A stretch of DNA of 26,048 nucleotides. Origin: Thermoplasmata archaeon. Its GTDB lineage: Archaea > Thermoplasmatota > Thermoplasmata > Halarchaeoplasmatales > Halarchaeoplasmataceae. Numbering within the stretch: the stretch's first letter is position 1; every line of letters starts with the position of its first letter. A program made the position numbers and the translations under genes. Below are positions 15,343-23,398 of this stretch, piece after piece. The notes under the pieces are model-generated. The model did not search any database, was not told where the DNA came from, and was given only the letters and a program-made list of their open reading frames with translations. The stretch lies in assembly GCA_019594305.1 (NCBI GenBank), contig JAFDTZ010000009.1, positions 1 to 26,048 of the forward strand. Direction: 5' to 3'.

Positions 15343-15729
15343 ATGATATTAGGGCTGTACATACCGATGTGGTTCATTATGGATACCGTTCATCCCTACC
15401 CGAACATATGGGGGATTTTATTGTACGTTCTTTCCTATTTCGTACTGATATTTTTATTATGGTGTTATCCGCAGATAAATGTCGATAAGATGACATTTCC
15501 AAGACAAATTTACGTAAGGGATCGACCTTACCGGAAAAGAGCGAATAAGATATTCACAAAAAAGGATATTATGTTATCATGGTTTCTTATAGTGGTGTTG
15601 TCGATACCTTATCCTATCATACATCCCGGGGTAACTTTTTTGGCCACGATAGCATTCATATCCATGCCCATCGCGGGAACCATCCTTTTCGCAAAAGTAG
15701 TCTATTACATCGTTAGAACACGGATATAA
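15343..15729 (+). CDS. C-terminal part of the same broken membrane protein
   Basis: A 128-codon frame with four hydrophobic segments (ILGLYIPMWFIMD, ILLYVLSYFVLIFLLW, MLSWFLIVVLSIPYPII, LATIAFISMPIAGTILFA) separated by a basic loop (RQIYVRDRPYRKRANK). ATG 15343 directly follows a TAG in the same frame. The frame before that TAG is also membrane-like, so this probably is not an independent gene. No ribosome binding site is evident before ATG 15343. It ends 36 nt from the stop of the convergent large TPR gene. Confidence 0.45.
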   Translation: MILGLYIPMWFIMDTVHPYPNIWGILLYVLSYFVLIFLLWCYPQINVDKMTFPRQIYVRDRPYRKRANKIFTKKDIMLSWFLIVVLSIPYPIIHPGVTFLATIAFISMPIAGTILFAKVVYYIVRTRI

Positions 15730-15765
15730 CGGCAAAAATAAAGGCCGCTTCGGAGGCAAACCCTC

Positions 15766-18627
15766 TTACTGTTTAAGCATCCTCTCAGCTTCTTTGAAAT
15801 TCGGAGCTAATCGAAGGGATCTATCCATTTTCTCTTTCCACCCTTTCTCACCAAGTCTTTTCATGGCGACACCCATGTTGTACCATCCCACCGGGTCGTT
15901 CTTGTCTTGCGTAACCGCCTTTGAAAAATTATCCATGGCTTCGCCGACCAAGTCCAGTGTAAGCTGGCAGAATCCCAGATTATTCAGGTATATGGTGTTA
16001 TCCTCTTCTAATTCAGCAGCCATCCCCAGGTTAGATATCGCATCGTCGTACTTCTCAAGTTGATACCATGTGCATCCAAGGTTATTGAATTTTACCGCAC
16101 TATTCTCCCTCTTTTCGAACAATTTTTCAGCCGAATCATAATCTCTTTCCATGTACCAGTAAGCGCCTAAAAGATTCAAAACGGATTCCACTTTTTGTAT
16201 TTTAACCAATTTTTTAAGGTCGTCGATGCCACTTTCAACTCCTTCTATCTCGGCTCTGCATCTTATCTTGGCCAGTATAAAATCCACCATCCGGTCTCCG
16301 GTCATCTCTTCGGCATGTTCATAAGCCTTCAAAGCCTTACCATAATTCTTCAAACGTCTCGAACTTTCTCCTCTCCTTTCCCAGTAAACACTTAAATGTT
16401 TATATTCATCTTCTCTCTCTTCTAGCACTTCCGAGCTCTTGTGGTACTGTTTCGAGGCGAAAAAAACGTTTTCATGGTTTAACTTGCTGAGGGGGTGGGC
16501 GGATTTCTTAAAACAATTTCCGGCATTCCCCATGTCTCCTTTCTCGTATAAAGCACACCCGCGAATATTCTGGAGTCTGTCGCCACCTATATTGGATGCA
16601 ATGTCCAACACCTTTTCATGGTCTCCCATCTTCAGGAGCAATGCGGTCACCCTTGAAATCATTCTAATGTTTTCCTTTGCTTCCTGTTCCCTCATCTTTT
16701 TCAACCTTACGTGGGTTTCCCTACGCTGAAGCTCTTCCGCTTCCCTTTCCTGCCGGTGCTTATCAACTTCCTGTCGAAGTCTATCTCTTTCACTCCTTAG
16801 CTTTTCTACGACGGCCTCCTGTCCTTCCAGTTCACCATATAACGAATCCTTATCCTTTAATAGCTCGTTTATTTGTTCTTCTTTCTCCTCGATTTCCGAA
16901 ATAATCTTTTTTGTTTCTTCTTCAGTCCCCAGGGATGCCCCCTTCTCTAAAGCATCTATCTTTTCCTTTAATTGAGTTATATCCGAAGCGCTCTCATTCA
17001 GCTTACCTATCAATCTTGTTTTTTCTTCACGAAGGAGATCTAAATCCCTTTCTCTTTCTTCTATCTTTTCAGAATAATCTTTGGTTTCCGGTTCTTCTCC
17101 TTTCAAATCTTTTAATTCCACTTCCAGATCCTCTTTCATCCCTTTAAGTTCATCCAGTTCGTTCTTACGTCGTTTTAAATCATCGATCAATTTTTTCTTT
17201 TCATCCTTCAATACCCGTATCTCTTTATCCTTACTTTCGGTTTCTGTCGTCGATATGCCTCTTTCCGCTCCCGCCCCCTCTTCAAATCTCCCCTTCAAGG
17301 CCTTTAGATCCTCAATATCTCTTTCAATCTCAGAAATTTTTCGTATAAGATATTCCTTGTCTTCCTCCAATTCGTCTCTGCCGATACCAGTTCTAGGTCC
17401 GGATTTATCTTTACCGTATTCCATCCTCATCTTTTCAAAATGATCTTCTAACTGTATCTTGAGGTCGACGGCCTTTGAGAACCCGGGTTCCAATCGTAAA
17501 GCCTTTTTTACTGATCTGTAGGCTTCGTCAATATCATTACAAGCTTTCAGATACGCACCTTTTATGTAATGGAATTTTGCCTCTTCTGGTCTCAGAGTGA
17601 TCAAAACATCAATCACTTGTAGTGCTTTCTGTATCTTATTCTGTTTTTCTAGCACCAATGCTTTGTTAATAAGAGAATCCATATGGTCCGGTTTAATTGT
17701 AAGGGCGTTGTTTATTGCGTTCTGAGCGTTATGGAGGTCACCCTTTTTCATCAAGCATAGTCCTTTATTGTTCCATGCGCGGTGATCCTTGGGTTCTACT
17801 TCGAGAACCCTGTCGAAGCAAAGTTCCGCTTCGTCATAGAGCCCGCCTTCGTAAAGGGCCGCCCCTTTTAGATTCCAGGCCTCGGTGTTATCCTCGTTTA
17901 TGTCCAAAGCCCTCTCGTAAGCCTCTATCTCATCCTCATATTTATCGAGGGCATGGAATATCTTACCTAAAGTTGTCCACGCATCCGATGATTCCTTTCC
18001 CGTCTTCAGGATGGTGAGTATAACTTCGGACGCCTTTTGAGGCTCGCCGTATTCGAGAAGTACCTCGCCCTTCTTGACCCGTGGTTTTAACGACTCGGGT
18101 TTCAGAGTTATTGCTTTATCGTAGTATTCTATGGCTTTGTGGTAGTTGTGTTTATTCCTGAATTCGTCACCCCATTCGATCAATCTGTTCAATTCGGATG
18201 CACTTGGTAATGCCCTTTCGTCCTCTTTATATTCGTCAAATTCTACAAGAACACCGTATTTTTCCATCAGTTCGTACATCTCCTCCGGCCCGGCGATCTC
18301 GATATATTCGTTCTCTTTCAGTTCTTCATCCATTATAGATGTGGTTATGTAAAGTCCTCTGACATCGGGGCCCAGGACCTTCTGCAAAGCACCGATCTCC
18401 TTTTCAGGCCTCCCCCCGGATCTCGTGATCCGAACGACATAATCTACCGATCTTTCGTCTTTTTTCTCGAGCTCCGCCTCCGCCTCAAAATCACCCCCTA
18501 TACTTCGAACGGAGAATATTTTAAATCCCATATTCTCGAGCAGTTCCAAACATAATCGATGAAACCGCTCGCGGCTCATCTTTTCCAGGCTTGATATGAG
18601 GTCGTCTTTTCCTATCACTTCTTGCAC
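15766..18627 (-). CDS. Large scaffold-like protein: degenerate Mrr-like domain, TPRs, coiled coil, TPRs
   Basis: A 953-residue protein starting at GTG 18627, with an AT-rich element about 27 nt upstream. Residues 15-128 resemble Mrr-type restriction-endonuclease-fold domains (FHRLCLELLENMGF, IGGDFEAEAEL, VRGLYITTSIMD, EEMYELMEKYGV). The usual catalytic Asp and Gln-x-Lys appear as E50 and R66-I-T68, so nuclease activity is probably lost. About 146-395 is a series of TPR repeats, 415-670 a long charged coiled coil (DIEDLKALKGRFEE, ELDELKGMKEDLEVEL), and 690-953 a second TPR array. A cytoplasmic scaffold or regulator is likely. It and the partial TPR ATPase at the left edge suggest that this genome uses many TPR hubs. 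Partners are unknown. Confidence 0.85.
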   Translation of the reverse strand: MQEVIGKDDLISSLEKMSRERFHRLCLELLENMGFKIFSVRSIGGDFEAEAELEKKDERSVDYVVRITRSGGRPEKEIGALQKVLGPDVRGLYITTSIMDEELKENEYIEIAGPEEMYELMEKYGVLVEFDEYKEDERALPSASELNRLIEWGDEFRNKHNYHKAIEYYDKAITLKPESLKPRVKKGEVLLEYGEPQKASEVILTILKTGKESSDAWTTLGKIFHALDKYEDEIEAYERALDINEDNTEAWNLKGAALYEGGLYDEAELCFDRVLEVEPKDHRAWNNKGLCLMKKGDLHNAQNAINNALTIKPDHMDSLINKALVLEKQNKIQKALQVIDVLITLRPEEAKFHYIKGAYLKACNDIDEAYRSVKKALRLEPGFSKAVDLKIQLEDHFEKMRMEYGKDKSGPRTGIGRDELEEDKEYLIRKISEIERDIEDLKALKGRFEEGAGAERGISTTETESKDKEIRVLKDEKKKLIDDLKRRKNELDELKGMKEDLEVELKDLKGEEPETKDYSEKIEERERDLDLLREEKTRLIGKLNESASDITQLKEKIDALEKGASLGTEEETKKIISEIEEKEEQINELLKDKDSLYGELEGQEAVVEKLRSERDRLRQEVDKHRQEREAEELQRRETHVRLKKMREQEAKENIRMISRVTALLLKMGDHEKVLDIASNIGGDRLQNIRGCALYEKGDMGNAGNCFKKSAHPLSKLNHENVFFASKQYHKSSEVLEEREDEYKHLSVYWERRGESSRRLKNYGKALKAYEHAEEMTGDRMVDFILAKIRCRAEIEGVESGIDDLKKLVKIQKVESVLNLLGAYWYMERDYDSAEKLFEKRENSAVKFNNLGCTWYQLEKYDDAISNLGMAAELEEDNTIYLNNLGFCQLTLDLVGEAMDNFSKAVTQDKNDPVGWYNMGVAMKRLGEKGWKEKMDRSLRLAPNFKEAERMLKQ

Positions 18628-18663
18628 CTACTTTTCAACATGATATGTCTTTATGCATATTAA

Positions 18664-19584
18664 TTAGTTGCCCTTATTATCTTCCATCCTTCTCACTACA
18701 TCCTCCCATGTGATATGTCCTTCTTGAGGGCCGTGAAATTCAAGAGTAAAACTTGCCCGGGAAGAACCGGCGAGGCAGCAATCTTCCAGGCTAAACCCTC
18801 TTCTCAGCCCACCGTAAAATCCCGCACGGTATGCATCACCCGAACCTGTGGGGTCGACTATTTTAGAGGGTTTAAACGATGGTATCTCTATCGTATCGTC
18901 ACGGGTGTACAGCACACTTCCCTCCTTTCCCATGGTCTTAATGACGGTTTTCACATGTGCGAGCAAGTCATCGGAAGTAGTTCCGGAAGCATACTCAAGG
19001 GCGATTTCAAATTCACTTCGGTTACAGAAGAATATATCACATCTTTTGAGAATTCTGATGAATTTTTCAGGGGTATACAAGTACTTCAGTTCCTGGGCCG
19101 GATCGAATCCGATGGGGATATTATTGTTTTTTGCCTTCATGATTACCTTTTCGTAAAATGTCGGGTCTCCGGTTCCCACATGAATAAATCTACAATCCTC
19201 TAGTATCGAATCTGTAATATCATAATCTCCGGCTCCTTCCATAGCACCCTGGTCTATGAAAGCCATCTGATCCTCGTCTTTATCCGTTACTATCCAACAA
19301 GTAGGTGTTCTTTTTCCCTCTAATTCAAGGAGATGTCTAATGTCAACGCCACATCCGTACAGGTGTTGTTTGTAGTCTTCGGGAAAATCATCACCGACGA
19401 ATGAAATCAGCCTGGTAGGAACATCCAAGTCTGAGGCGGCCTTAGCCATATTCGCCCCGGTGCCTCCGTATCTAATCTTTTTCTCTTCTACGGCGACGGA
19501 CCCATTACCCGACGGAAGTTTTCTCACCTTAAGAATCACATCTATGGCTGTATGTCCGAAAACGTTTAGAAAGGCCTTGTCCAT
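18664..19584 (-). CDS. PfkB-family sugar or nucleoside kinase
   Basis: A 306-residue ribokinase-fold kinase. Signature 1 is GGTGANMAKAASDL (40-53). Signature 2 is DPTGSGDAYRAGF (244-256), with D250 as the catalytic base and GSG as the anion hole. It should phosphorylate a sugar or nucleoside with ATP in the cytoplasm. The pattern is close to archaeal nucleoside or adenosine-type kinases (GPQEGHITWEDV near the end), but ribokinase, ADP-heptose-like or fructose kinases cannot be excluded by eye. It starts at ATG 19584 behind its own TATA box and ends 36 nt before the start of the large TPR gene on the same strand. No neighbour hints at a pathway. Confidence 0.88.
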   Translation of the reverse strand: MDKAFLNVFGHTAIDVILKVRKLPSGNGSVAVEEKKIRYGGTGANMAKAASDLDVPTRLISFVGDDFPEDYKQHLYGCGVDIRHLLELEGKRTPTCWIVTDKDEDQMAFIDQGAMEGAGDYDITDSILEDCRFIHVGTGDPTFYEKVIMKAKNNNIPIGFDPAQELKYLYTPEKFIRILKRCDIFFCNRSEFEIALEYASGTTSDDLLAHVKTVIKTMGKEGSVLYTRDDTIEIPSFKPSKIVDPTGSGDAYRAGFYGGLRRGFSLEDCCLAGSSRASFTLEFHGPQEGHITWEDVVRRMEDNKGN

Positions 19585-19602
19585 GTGCTATATACAGTCG
19601 AT

Positions 19603-19616
19603 GATAAGATAAAAAG
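19603..19616 (-). promoter_or_regulatory. TATA box of the PfkB kinase gene
   Basis: On the minus strand ctttttatcttatc is centred about 27 nt before ATG 19584, predicting a leaderless transcript. Confidence 0.5.
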
Positions 19617-19656
19617 GTTTGGAAGGGATTTTATAAACGGCAGTCAGTGGTATTAT

Positions 19657-19947
19657 CTATTCTAGTTCGATAGCTTCTATCTCCTCTTCTTCCTCCTCTA
19701 TCTCTTCTTCCTCGATTTCCTCTTCTTCATCAGAAGCGGAATCGTCCACCACTTCTCCGAACGCCAACGTCCTAAGGACCTTGGTTACCTTGATCTCTAC
19801 TTCGTCACCAACCTTGGTGTTCGGTATGAAAACGACGAAGTTGTTTACCTTGGCGACACCGTCGCCTTCCTTGCCTATGTCTTCAATTTTGACGTCATAC
19901 GTCTCCCCTTCCTTTACAGGGGGTGCGACGCCGAATCCTATTCCCAT
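19657..19947 (-). CDS. TRAM-domain protein with polyacidic tail
   Basis: A 96-residue protein from ATG 19947; the frame is open back to 20013. Residues about 10-67 form a TRAM domain (EGETYDVKIEDIGKEGDGVA, VVFIPNTKVGDEVEIKVTKV, AFGEVV), an RNA-binding beta barrel. Small stand-alone TRAM proteins are an archaeal family thought to bind or chaperone RNA. The last 28 residues are almost all Glu and Asp (runs such as EEEEIEEEEIEEEEEE), which I do not recall as usual for this family. ATG 19947 is preferred because a TATA box lies 28 nt upstream, which falls inside the longer frame, and GAGGTG lies 9 nt upstream. The gene ends in TAG, so TAG works as a stop codon here. Confidence 0.85.
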   Translation of the reverse strand: MGIGFGVAPPVKEGETYDVKIEDIGKEGDGVAKVNNFVVFIPNTKVGDEVEIKVTKVLRTLAFGEVVDDSASDEEEEIEEEEIEEEEEEIEAIELE

Positions 19948-19970
19948 ATACTTTACACCTCTATTCTTTA

Positions 19971-19980
19971 CTTTATATTC
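19971..19980 (-). promoter_or_regulatory. TATA box of the TRAM gene
   Basis: On the minus strand gaatataaag is centred 28 nt before ATG 19947 and lies inside the longer frame that opens at 20013, supporting the shorter protein. Confidence 0.5.
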
Positions 19981-20041
19981 CGTATCCCGCACTGGGATAC
20001 TTGTATGCCACATTAATTAGGGTAGTATATAATTGTTGGGA

Positions 20042-21286
20042 TTATGCGATCATACCCACAACTTCCTTTACCGAAGTTACAACAACGACTCCATTTTCAA
20101 CCATTTTTTTATACAAGCCAGTTGCCTCACCCCCGGTATGATCTCTAACTTCGATGCCTTTCTTCTCTATCAGAATTACACGTTTCCCCATCCTAAGCGC
20201 CTCCAGGGCAGCGGTCAGATTGATCAGATTCCCCGGTCCCACGGGAAAATCCGTTAGTATCACGGTTTCGGCCTCTTCGATCTTCCTCAGATTATCCCTT
20301 TCCCTTTCCTTACCTATGGGTGAAAAGGGCGCTTCGGCTACTACATCTATATCCAGAAACTCCGCCCGCTCCATGTCTGTGTCCATGGCATTTAGCACCC
20401 CAGCGCTTACTCCGTATCCCTTGTCCACAAGGGTCTTCAGTAGTTTTCTTCCGGTTCCACCGCCGCAGATAACATGAATCATCTTCTTGTAGGTCCTATC
20501 TATCTCCTTACGATCTATGGGGCTTATGTACAAAGTACCGTCCCAGGGGTTCTCGTGCACCTCCGCTTCTATACCGTATACCGCTCTCAGATGTCCCGGG
20601 GTGAGCACTTCTTCCGGCTCACCAATGGTCCGTATCCTGCCGTTATCTACGAGCACCAAGCGGTCGCAGTACCTGGCTGCGATATCGAGATTGTGATGTA
20701 CCGATACCACAGTAACTTCTTCTTCCCGGTTCATCTTCTTGATCATGTCCATGGCCTCTATCTTGTGGCCTATATCAAGATGCGCGGTCGCCTCGTCCAA
20801 CAGCAGTAGTTTAGGGTCCTGAGCTATGGCCCTGGCGATGACGACTCTCTGCAGCTCTCCGCCGGACAGGGTGTTAACCCTTCTTTCCTTCAGCTTTTCG
20901 ATGCCCGTGATCTTTACTGCCCGATGTGCACGTTCATAATCCTCCTCTTTCAAACTTTCAAATCTACCGGTGTAGGGATTCCTACCCATGAGTACCACCT
21001 CCCAGGCGGTGAACGGAAACCCGATAAAGGTATTCTGGGGCACTACAGCTGCCTTTTTAGCAATATCCTTCCTGCCCATCTCTCTTACTGAGCGGCCATC
21101 TAGAAGTATGTCTCCTCGAATAGAATTTACAACACCTGTTATGGCCCGGATCAAAGTACTTTTACCGCATCCGTTGGGGCCGATAACCCCCAGAAGATCA
21201 CCGTGTTCCACGTTCATATTTATGTTCTTCAATACGTGTTTCCGGCCGTATCCGGCGTACATCTTTTTTATTTCTAGATTTACCAT
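20042..21286 (-). CDS. btuD: ABC transporter ATPase with Rossmann-like C-terminal domain (BtuD-like)
   Basis: A 415-residue protein. ATG 21286 overlaps the permease stop by 7 nt (ATGGTAA) and follows a GGGGGAG stretch, so the longer frame from 21397 is not used. Residues 1-250 are an ABC ATPase of the FecE/BtuD group: Walker A GPNGCGKS (36-43), Q-loop VVPQNT, signature LSGGE (140-144), Walker B LLLLDE (160-165) and H-loop VSVHH. Residues about 268-415 add a second domain starting IHVICGGGTGRKLL, with TVILTDFPVGPGNLINL. It is Rossmann-like, known to me from archaeal corrinoid or siderophore ATPases, but of unclear function. The protein powers uptake through the permease encoded upstream. Confidence 0.92.
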   Translation of the reverse strand: MVNLEIKKMYAGYGRKHVLKNINMNVEHGDLLGVIGPNGCGKSTLIRAITGVVNSIRGDILLDGRSVREMGRKDIAKKAAVVPQNTFIGFPFTAWEVVLMGRNPYTGRFESLKEEDYERAHRAVKITGIEKLKERRVNTLSGGELQRVVIARAIAQDPKLLLLDEATAHLDIGHKIEAMDMIKKMNREEEVTVVSVHHNLDIAARYCDRLVLVDNGRIRTIGEPEEVLTPGHLRAVYGIEAEVHENPWDGTLYISPIDRKEIDRTYKKMIHVICGGGTGRKLLKTLVDKGYGVSAGVLNAMDTDMERAEFLDIDVVAEAPFSPIGKERERDNLRKIEEAETVILTDFPVGPGNLINLTAALEALRMGKRVILIEKKGIEVRDHTGGEATGLYKKMVENGVVVVTSVKEVVGMIA

Positions 21287-22311
21287 CCCGTCTCCCCCTT
21301 GCTCCTTAACAAAAGATATATGAAGAAAGGGGCGCCGAACAGCCCGGTGATTATCCCGATGGGGATCTCTCCGCTGGCCCGGGAGATGGTGTCGCATAGA
21401 ACCATAAAAATACCACCGATCACCGCCGCCGCCGGTATCAGCTTCTTGTGGTCCGGCCCGGTGATGATCCTTGTGGCGTGGGGTATGATCAATCCCACGA
21501 ATCCGATTATACCGGTGAAGGAAACCACCACTGCGGCCAGCAAGCTCGCCGCCCCCAGGAGAATCATCTTCGTCTTCTCCACCTCCACCCCGAGGTATAA
21601 GGCGCTCTCGTCACCCAGCTGGAGCACGTTGAGCTCCCTGGAGAATACATATACGATTAATATTCCTGCGACCACCACCGGCAGTACGATCCAGAATTCT
21701 TTCCATACCGTACCGTTAAAACTGCCCCACATCCAGAATATTATACTGGTTCGTTTTTCCGGCGGACTCAGATATATCAGGTATGCGGTCAGTGATTGCA
21801 TCAGAAAGTTGACCGCCAAGCCAGCCAATAGAAGTGTAGCCACATCGGTTTTGCCATGGATCCTACCCAGACCGAAGACCATCAGGCCGGTACCCATGGC
21901 CGAGGCGAAGGCCACCGCCGGCAGTACGTACATCCCTAGTCCCAGTGTAACCGATACCGCCGCACCGAACGCGGCTCCGGCGGAAATTCCCAATATAAAC
22001 GGGGATGCCATGGGATTTTTGAATATTCCCTGCATGGACGTACCCGAGACGGAGAGTGCTATTCCCGCTACAACACCCAGCAGGATACGCGGTAATCGGA
22101 TCTGTCGGATGATGATCACATCTGTTCCGGAATAGTCCGGCAGCATTTTTCCGACTCCTGGTAATCCTGATATTATTATGCCCATGACTCTGGCGAAGGA
22201 GATGTCTACTCCCGGGGAGCCCACCAGGGCCGATGCCATCACCGTTACGAAGAGTATCAGGGACAATAGTACGAAGGTAGTTACCGACCGTTTTCTGAAT
22301 GATCGTTTCAT
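21280..22311 (-). CDS. btuC: FecCD/BtuC-type ABC transporter permease
   Basis: A 343-residue polytopic membrane protein of the FecCD family with about ten spans, starting with a basic stretch MKRSFRKRSVTTF. Family blocks include RLPRILLGVVAGIALSVSG, GTSMQGIFKNPMASPFILG (the conserved Q-x-x-x-N-P-L/M-A motif), GDESALYLG, and GFVGLIIPHATRIITGPDH, which contacts the ATPase. The start overlaps the stop of the binding-protein gene (ATGA), so translation is coupled. Two copies should form the channel for vitamin B12 or an iron or haem chelate. The sequence does not tell which substrate. Confidence 0.93.
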   Translation of the reverse strand: MKRSFRKRSVTTFVLLSLILFVTVMASALVGSPGVDISFARVMGIIISGLPGVGKMLPDYSGTDVIIIRQIRLPRILLGVVAGIALSVSGTSMQGIFKNPMASPFILGISAGAAFGAAVSVTLGLGMYVLPAVAFASAMGTGLMVFGLGRIHGKTDVATLLLAGLAVNFLMQSLTAYLIYLSPPEKRTSIIFWMWGSFNGTVWKEFWIVLPVVVAGILIVYVFSRELNVLQLGDESALYLGVEVEKTKMILLGAASLLAAVVVSFTGIIGFVGLIIPHATRIITGPDHKKLIPAAAVIGGIFMVLCDTISRASGEIPIGIITGLFGAPFFIYLLLRSKGETGW

Positions 22312-23306
22312 TTTCTACGTCTTCTCTCCGTGTATATAGCAACGGCGGCCATGGTTGTTAGCACGGTAAGACCGCTGACCGCTGGAATTTCTTCCCTGGT
22401 ATCTTCCTCAGGTATCACTCCCGTGATTATACCTACCAGAGTTTCTTGCGCCTCTACTACCCGTGGCCCGGGCCTGGACATTATGTTATCGTCCACGTAG
22501 AACACGTTTTCGTTCTTCACGGCCCTGATCTCACTCCACGAATCCTTTTTCACTATCTCGTTCAAGTCGTTTTTTACCGTCTCCGTTGCAATTATCACTT
22601 CGGGATCGGCCGCCAGTATCTCCTCTTCGGAGAGAGAGATCCAACCGGTTTTTTCCGAAGCGATATTGTTACCGCCGGCGTTGGTGAGCAGCGTATTCTG
22701 GAATGTTTCACCGCCGGTGGTCCATATCCCCTGAAATGTGTCGATGACATAGAGAACGTTTGGTCTGTCTTGTTCCGATAATCCCATGGTCTCCTCTGTT
22801 ATCTTGTCCATCTTGCCTCTCATAGCATCGGTCATATCTTTTGCCTCCGTACCGATACCGCACATCTCTCCCAGGAGTTCCATATCGCTGTAAACATCCT
22901 CTACAGTTGTGGCTCCTGTAGCGACTACCTGTTGGTCTATTCCCTCTAAGTAATCGATCATATCTGTGTTGTATGCTGCGGTGACCACCACATCCGCCGA
23001 CATGTTGACTATCAATTCGTAGTTAACACGCAAGGCGTCCCCCACCTTCGGCAGTCCCTGGACTTCCGCGGGATGATCGCTGAAATCGTCCACGGCGACC
23101 ACCCTGTCGCCCAGGCCCAGATGGAACAGTATCTCGGTATTGGACGCCATGAAAGAAACTATCCTCTCCGGCGGCGCATCGAAGGTGATGCTTTTACCCC
23201 TTGCATCTACCACGATTATCTCTTGTTCTGTCTCCGCTTCGACAACAGCTGTTACGGACGCGAAGATCAACAGTATCAACATCGTTACGCATAATGCCTT
23301 CTTCAT
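22308..23306 (-). CDS. btuF: Periplasmic-binding-type corrinoid or metal-chelate receptor (BtuF-like), membrane anchored
   Basis: A 332-residue substrate-binding protein, first gene of the uptake operon. ATG 23306 lies 26 nt from a TATA box; a TTG at 23315 in the same frame is an alternative. An N-terminal signal peptide (KKALCVTMLILLIFASVTAVVEA, 2-24) has no lipobox cysteine. The fold is the class III binding protein of FepB/BtuF type (PPERIVSFMASNTEILFHLGLGDRVVAVDD, LPKVGDALRVNYELIVNMSADVVV, LAADPEVIIAT). A single hydrophobic segment near the C-terminus, followed by ERRRRK, should tether the protein to the outer face of the cell membrane. That replaces the lipid anchor used by many bacteria. 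The ligand is uncertain. Confidence 0.9.
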   Translation of the reverse strand: MKKALCVTMLILLIFASVTAVVEAETEQEIIVVDARGKSITFDAPPERIVSFMASNTEILFHLGLGDRVVAVDDFSDHPAEVQGLPKVGDALRVNYELIVNMSADVVVTAAYNTDMIDYLEGIDQQVVATGATTVEDVYSDMELLGEMCGIGTEAKDMTDAMRGKMDKITEETMGLSEQDRPNVLYVIDTFQGIWTTGGETFQNTLLTNAGGNNIASEKTGWISLSEEEILAADPEVIIATETVKNDLNEIVKKDSWSEIRAVKNENVFYVDDNIMSRPGPRVVEAQETLVGIITGVIPEEDTREEIPAVSGLTVLTTMAAVAIYTERRRRK

Positions 23307-23326
23307 CTCGATCAACTCTAATTTAC

Positions 23327-23337
23327 TTTAATTAAAT
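23327..23337 (-). promoter_or_regulatory. TATA box of the btuF-btuC-btuD operon
   Basis: On the minus strand tttaattaaag is centred 26 nt before ATG 23306. It is the only promoter-like element before the three overlapping transporter genes and supports ATG 23306 over TTG 23315. Confidence 0.55.
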
Positions 23338-23398
23338 CAAACGAACTTGGGTATTTATCTCTTTCGCTTATGGAAAATTTTTAAACCAACGCCGCCGG

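Larger units (their letters stand above)
14642..15729 (+). pseudogene. Broken polytopic membrane protein gene (frame change plus in-frame TAG)
   Basis: Joining 14642 to about 15160, the -1 frame from there to 15339 and the frame at 15343-15729 gives one continuous protein of about 360 residues with around ten membrane spans. The joint has two lesions: a one-base frame change near 15130-15165 and a TAG at 15340-15342 directly before ATG 15343 in the same frame. Decay is the simplest reading, and the neighbouring rearranged tRNA locus fits. Alternatives are an assembly error in the six-A run (15130-15135), programmed -1 slippage at A AAA AAC (15130-15136), or TAG read-through. Confidence 0.55.

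Noticed and set aside
21299..22135. A long plus-strand frame (278 codons) opposite the permease gene
   Set aside because: It is antisense to a clear FecCD permease, and its protein is rich in Pro, Ser and Thr as expected from complementing membrane codons.
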